From Eubacterium_U album (GTDB lineage Bacteria; Bacillota; Clostridia; Lachnospirales; Lachnospiraceae), in contig NZ_JAODBU010000007.1 of assembly GCF_025336545.1 (NCBI RefSeq), forward strand, positions 1-64,000: 64,000 nt of DNA. The letters are read 5' to 3'. Below, piece after piece: positions 62,304 through 64,000 of the stretch (its first letter is position 1; every line of letters starts with the position of its first letter). The notes under the pieces are model-generated. The model was not told where the DNA came from. It did not search any database and saw nothing but the letters and a program-made list of their open reading frames with translations. A program made the position numbers and the translations under genes.

Positions 62304-63995
62304 ATGAAAGATAGAGAAAGTCTTGTATGGATAAAAGCTAAAGCTAAGAAGCAAAGCTTTAGAATAATTATTTTAAGTATAGCAAATATAATTCTTGCAC
62401 TAATTGGAACAGGCTTATCGGTTTTAAGTAAGTTTGCAATAGATGCGGCAGCAAATGCAGCAGATGCGCAGGGACACGATGAATTTATTAAATTTAGAAA
62501 CCAGATTATAGTTGTGGGCATTATTATTTTATGCACAATTTTGTTTAGAATGATTCTTAGAATTGCAACGCAGAGCATGACTGTTAAGGCACAGGCAGGT
62601 CTTGAAATGAGCATGAGATCGCAATTGTATCAGAGCATTATAAGAAAAAATTATAGTGATATAATGAAATATCATAGTGGAGAGTTAATTAACCGTCTGA
62701 CAAGTGATATGAAAATAGTTACAGAAGGAGTTACATCAATTATTCCAACTATTTTGTTTTGCGTTTTCCAATTCTTAGGTGCTTTTATAGTGCTTGTTTC
62801 ATTTGACTGGAGATTTACTATTTTATTTTTAGCAGCAGGAATTGTATTGTCAGTAACAACATTATTTTTTAGAAAAAAATTAAAAAGTCTACATAAGGCT
62901 GTTCAGGAGACAGATGGAAAAGTAAGATCATTTTATCAGGAATCAATAGAAAGCATTCTAGCTGTAAAAACATTTGGCGTAGAGGATAAGTTTGCTGAAA
63001 AAGGCGACATACTTCAAAAGAAAAATTATGATATGAAAATGAAACGAAGGGTCATAAGTATATGTGCAAACACAGGATTTAGTTTCATTTTTAATGCAGG
63101 GTATTTGTTTGCATTAATCTGGTGTGCATTAAAAGTATGCGCAAAGACAATGAGTTTTGGTACTTTGACTGCAATGCTTCAGTTAATATCCCAGATACAA
63201 ACTCCATTTTTCAATATAACTAAGGTTATTCCGCAATATTACAGTATTTTGGCTTCGGCAGAAAGAATAATCGAGATTGAGAATATACAGGATGAACAAA
63301 GAAACGAACCAAAGGAAACGGTAAAAGAACTCTATGATAAATTCGATAAAGGTATATTTAAAAATATAAGATTCAGCTATGGAAGAGATATTGTACTTAA
63401 AGAAGGAAATGCAGATTTTAGTAAAGGTGAATTTGTGGCGATAAGGGGGATTTCCGGAATTGGAAAAAGTACTTTGTTTAAACTTTTGCTAGGAGTTTTC
63501 AGACCGGATGAAGGTGAGATAAAGTTATGCTTTAAAGATGGAGAAGAAGTTACTGTTTCACCTGATACAAGAAGAATGTTTGCGTATGTGCCTCAGGGAA
63601 ATTTTTTGTTTAGCGGTACAATAAGAGAGAACCTAACTTTAATCAAAGATGCAGATGATGAAACAATAAAGCAGGCATTAATAGCAAGTGATATATATGA
63701 TTTCGTAAGCAAATTACCAAATGGAATGGATACTAAGATTGGTGAAAACGCCATGGGATTATCAGAAGGTCAGGCACAAAGAATTGCAATTGCGAGAGCA
63801 GTTATAAGTGGAGCACCAATCTTATTGTTAGATGAAGCAACATCAGCGCTTGATGAAATGACAGAAAAGAGAGTGTTGGAAAATATAAAGAAATTAAAAG
63901 AAAGAACATGTATCATAATTACTCATAAACAGGCTGCGTTAGATGTATGCGATAAGGAATTTATAATTAAAGATAAGTGCTTATATCAAAAATAA
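62304..63995 (+). CDS. ABC exporter, peptide/RiPP type (permease-ATPase fusion)
   Basis: A 563-aa half-transporter with six membrane helices (~15-300), then an ATPase domain: Walker A GISGIGKST, Q-loop YVPQGNFLFSGT, signature LSEGQ, Walker B LLLDEATSALDE with the catalytic Glu, and H-loop ITHK. The LSEGQ signature is frequent in bacteriocin and lasso-peptide exporters. No N-terminal C39 peptidase domain, so any leader cleavage would need another protein. The ribosome-binding site is poor. The stop is five bases from the window's end. Confidence 0.9.
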   Translation: MKDRESLVWIKAKAKKQSFRIIILSIANIILALIGTGLSVLSKFAIDAAANAADAQGHDEFIKFRNQIIVVGIIILCTILFRMILRIATQSMTVKAQAGLEMSMRSQLYQSIIRKNYSDIMKYHSGELINRLTSDMKIVTEGVTSIIPTILFCVFQFLGAFIVLVSFDWRFTILFLAAGIVLSVTTLFFRKKLKSLHKAVQETDGKVRSFYQESIESILAVKTFGVEDKFAEKGDILQKKNYDMKMKRRVISICANTGFSFIFNAGYLFALIWCALKVCAKTMSFGTLTAMLQLISQIQTPFFNITKVIPQYYSILASAERIIEIENIQDEQRNEPKETVKELYDKFDKGIFKNIRFSYGRDIVLKEGNADFSKGEFVAIRGISGIGKSTLFKLLLGVFRPDEGEIKLCFKDGEEVTVSPDTRRMFAYVPQGNFLFSGTIRENLTLIKDADDETIKQALIASDIYDFVSKLPNGMDTKIGENAMGLSEGQAQRIAIARAVISGAPILLLDEATSALDEMTEKRVLENIKKLKERTCIIITHKQAALDVCDKEFIIKDKCLYQK

Positions 63996-64000
63996 AGTGG

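Noticed and set aside
61964..63995. PqqD plus ABC genes considered as a complete lasso-peptide cluster
   Set aside because: No B2-type protease, no asparagine-synthetase-like cyclase and no precursor peptide were found in the window, so only a partial RiPP-like locus can be claimed.

Overview
The window is low-GC DNA with gene content and gene orders typical of anaerobic Clostridia, most likely family Lachnospiraceae. The pointers are the tig-clpP-clpX-lon-engB run, proteins of the DUF4317, DUF4364, DUF1846 and CmpB types, an A/V-type ATPase, a hybrid-cluster protein and a cysteine-type L31. No plasmid, phage or insertion-sequence gene was recognised. Almost every gene is on the + strand, with the rRNA; only a CYTH protein (16785-17234) and a malic enzyme (30354-31502) are on the minus strand. 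Species cannot be assigned from the sequence alone.

Layout, 0-17 kb. The last ~40 nt of a 23S rRNA is followed, with no visible 5S gene, by six tRNAs (Asn, Glu, Thr, Met, Val, Leu). Then come a secreted GH25 lysozyme-like enzyme, a lone tRNA-Arg(ACG), an AT-rich tandem repeat, a ComEC-like metallo-beta-lactamase lipoprotein, an unannotated 57-aa Asn/Ser/Thr/Lys repeat protein, a flavoprotein plus membrane glycosyltransferase pair, and three housekeeping genes (RlmL-like methyltransferase, RdgB, YfcE-like phosphodiesterase). A second tRNA cluster (Pro, Gly, Arg, His, Gln, Lys, Leu) follows a consensus promoter. A large membrane protein and then an oatA-ECF sigma-rsiV operon (13327-16681) follow; the latter looks like a lysozyme-response module.

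Layout, 17-48 kb. This holds core proteostasis (tig, clpP, clpX, lon), engB, a heterodimeric ABC exporter with one degenerate ATP site, a duplicated palindromic repeat, malic enzyme, rho, rpmE, DUF1385-prmC-prfA, a Nudix enzyme, a MATE pump, a GNAT enzyme, a tandem-duplicated CmpB protein, hcp, DUF1846, nudC-ybaK, a HAD phosphatase and a COG2509-type flavoprotein.

Layout, 48-64 kb. A complete nine-gene V/A-ATPase operon (H-I-K-E-C-F-A-B-D) encodes a rotor subunit that keeps the sodium ligands known from Enterococcus hirae NtpK. A nested 95-bp hairpin separates it from a polysaccharide-regulation operon (PHP tyrosine phosphatase, LCP protein, Wzz-like chain-length protein, BY-kinase). After that come a structured 5' leader, a secreted Lys-rich LRR-like protein, a stand-alone PqqD-like protein and a peptide-exporter-type ABC transporter. 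The window ends there, so the rest of this possible peptide-modification and export system lies outside it.

The points most worth following are the PqqD/ABC locus at the right edge with its structured leader, the oatA-sigma-rsiV module with an ECF-like promoter, the predicted sodium specificity of the V-ATPase, a candidate leaderless CYTH mRNA, and several non-coding palindromic or repeated elements (2535-2703, 30106-30251, 37469-37551, 45918-45993, 57529-57623). All calls are from reading the sequence; no database search was run.
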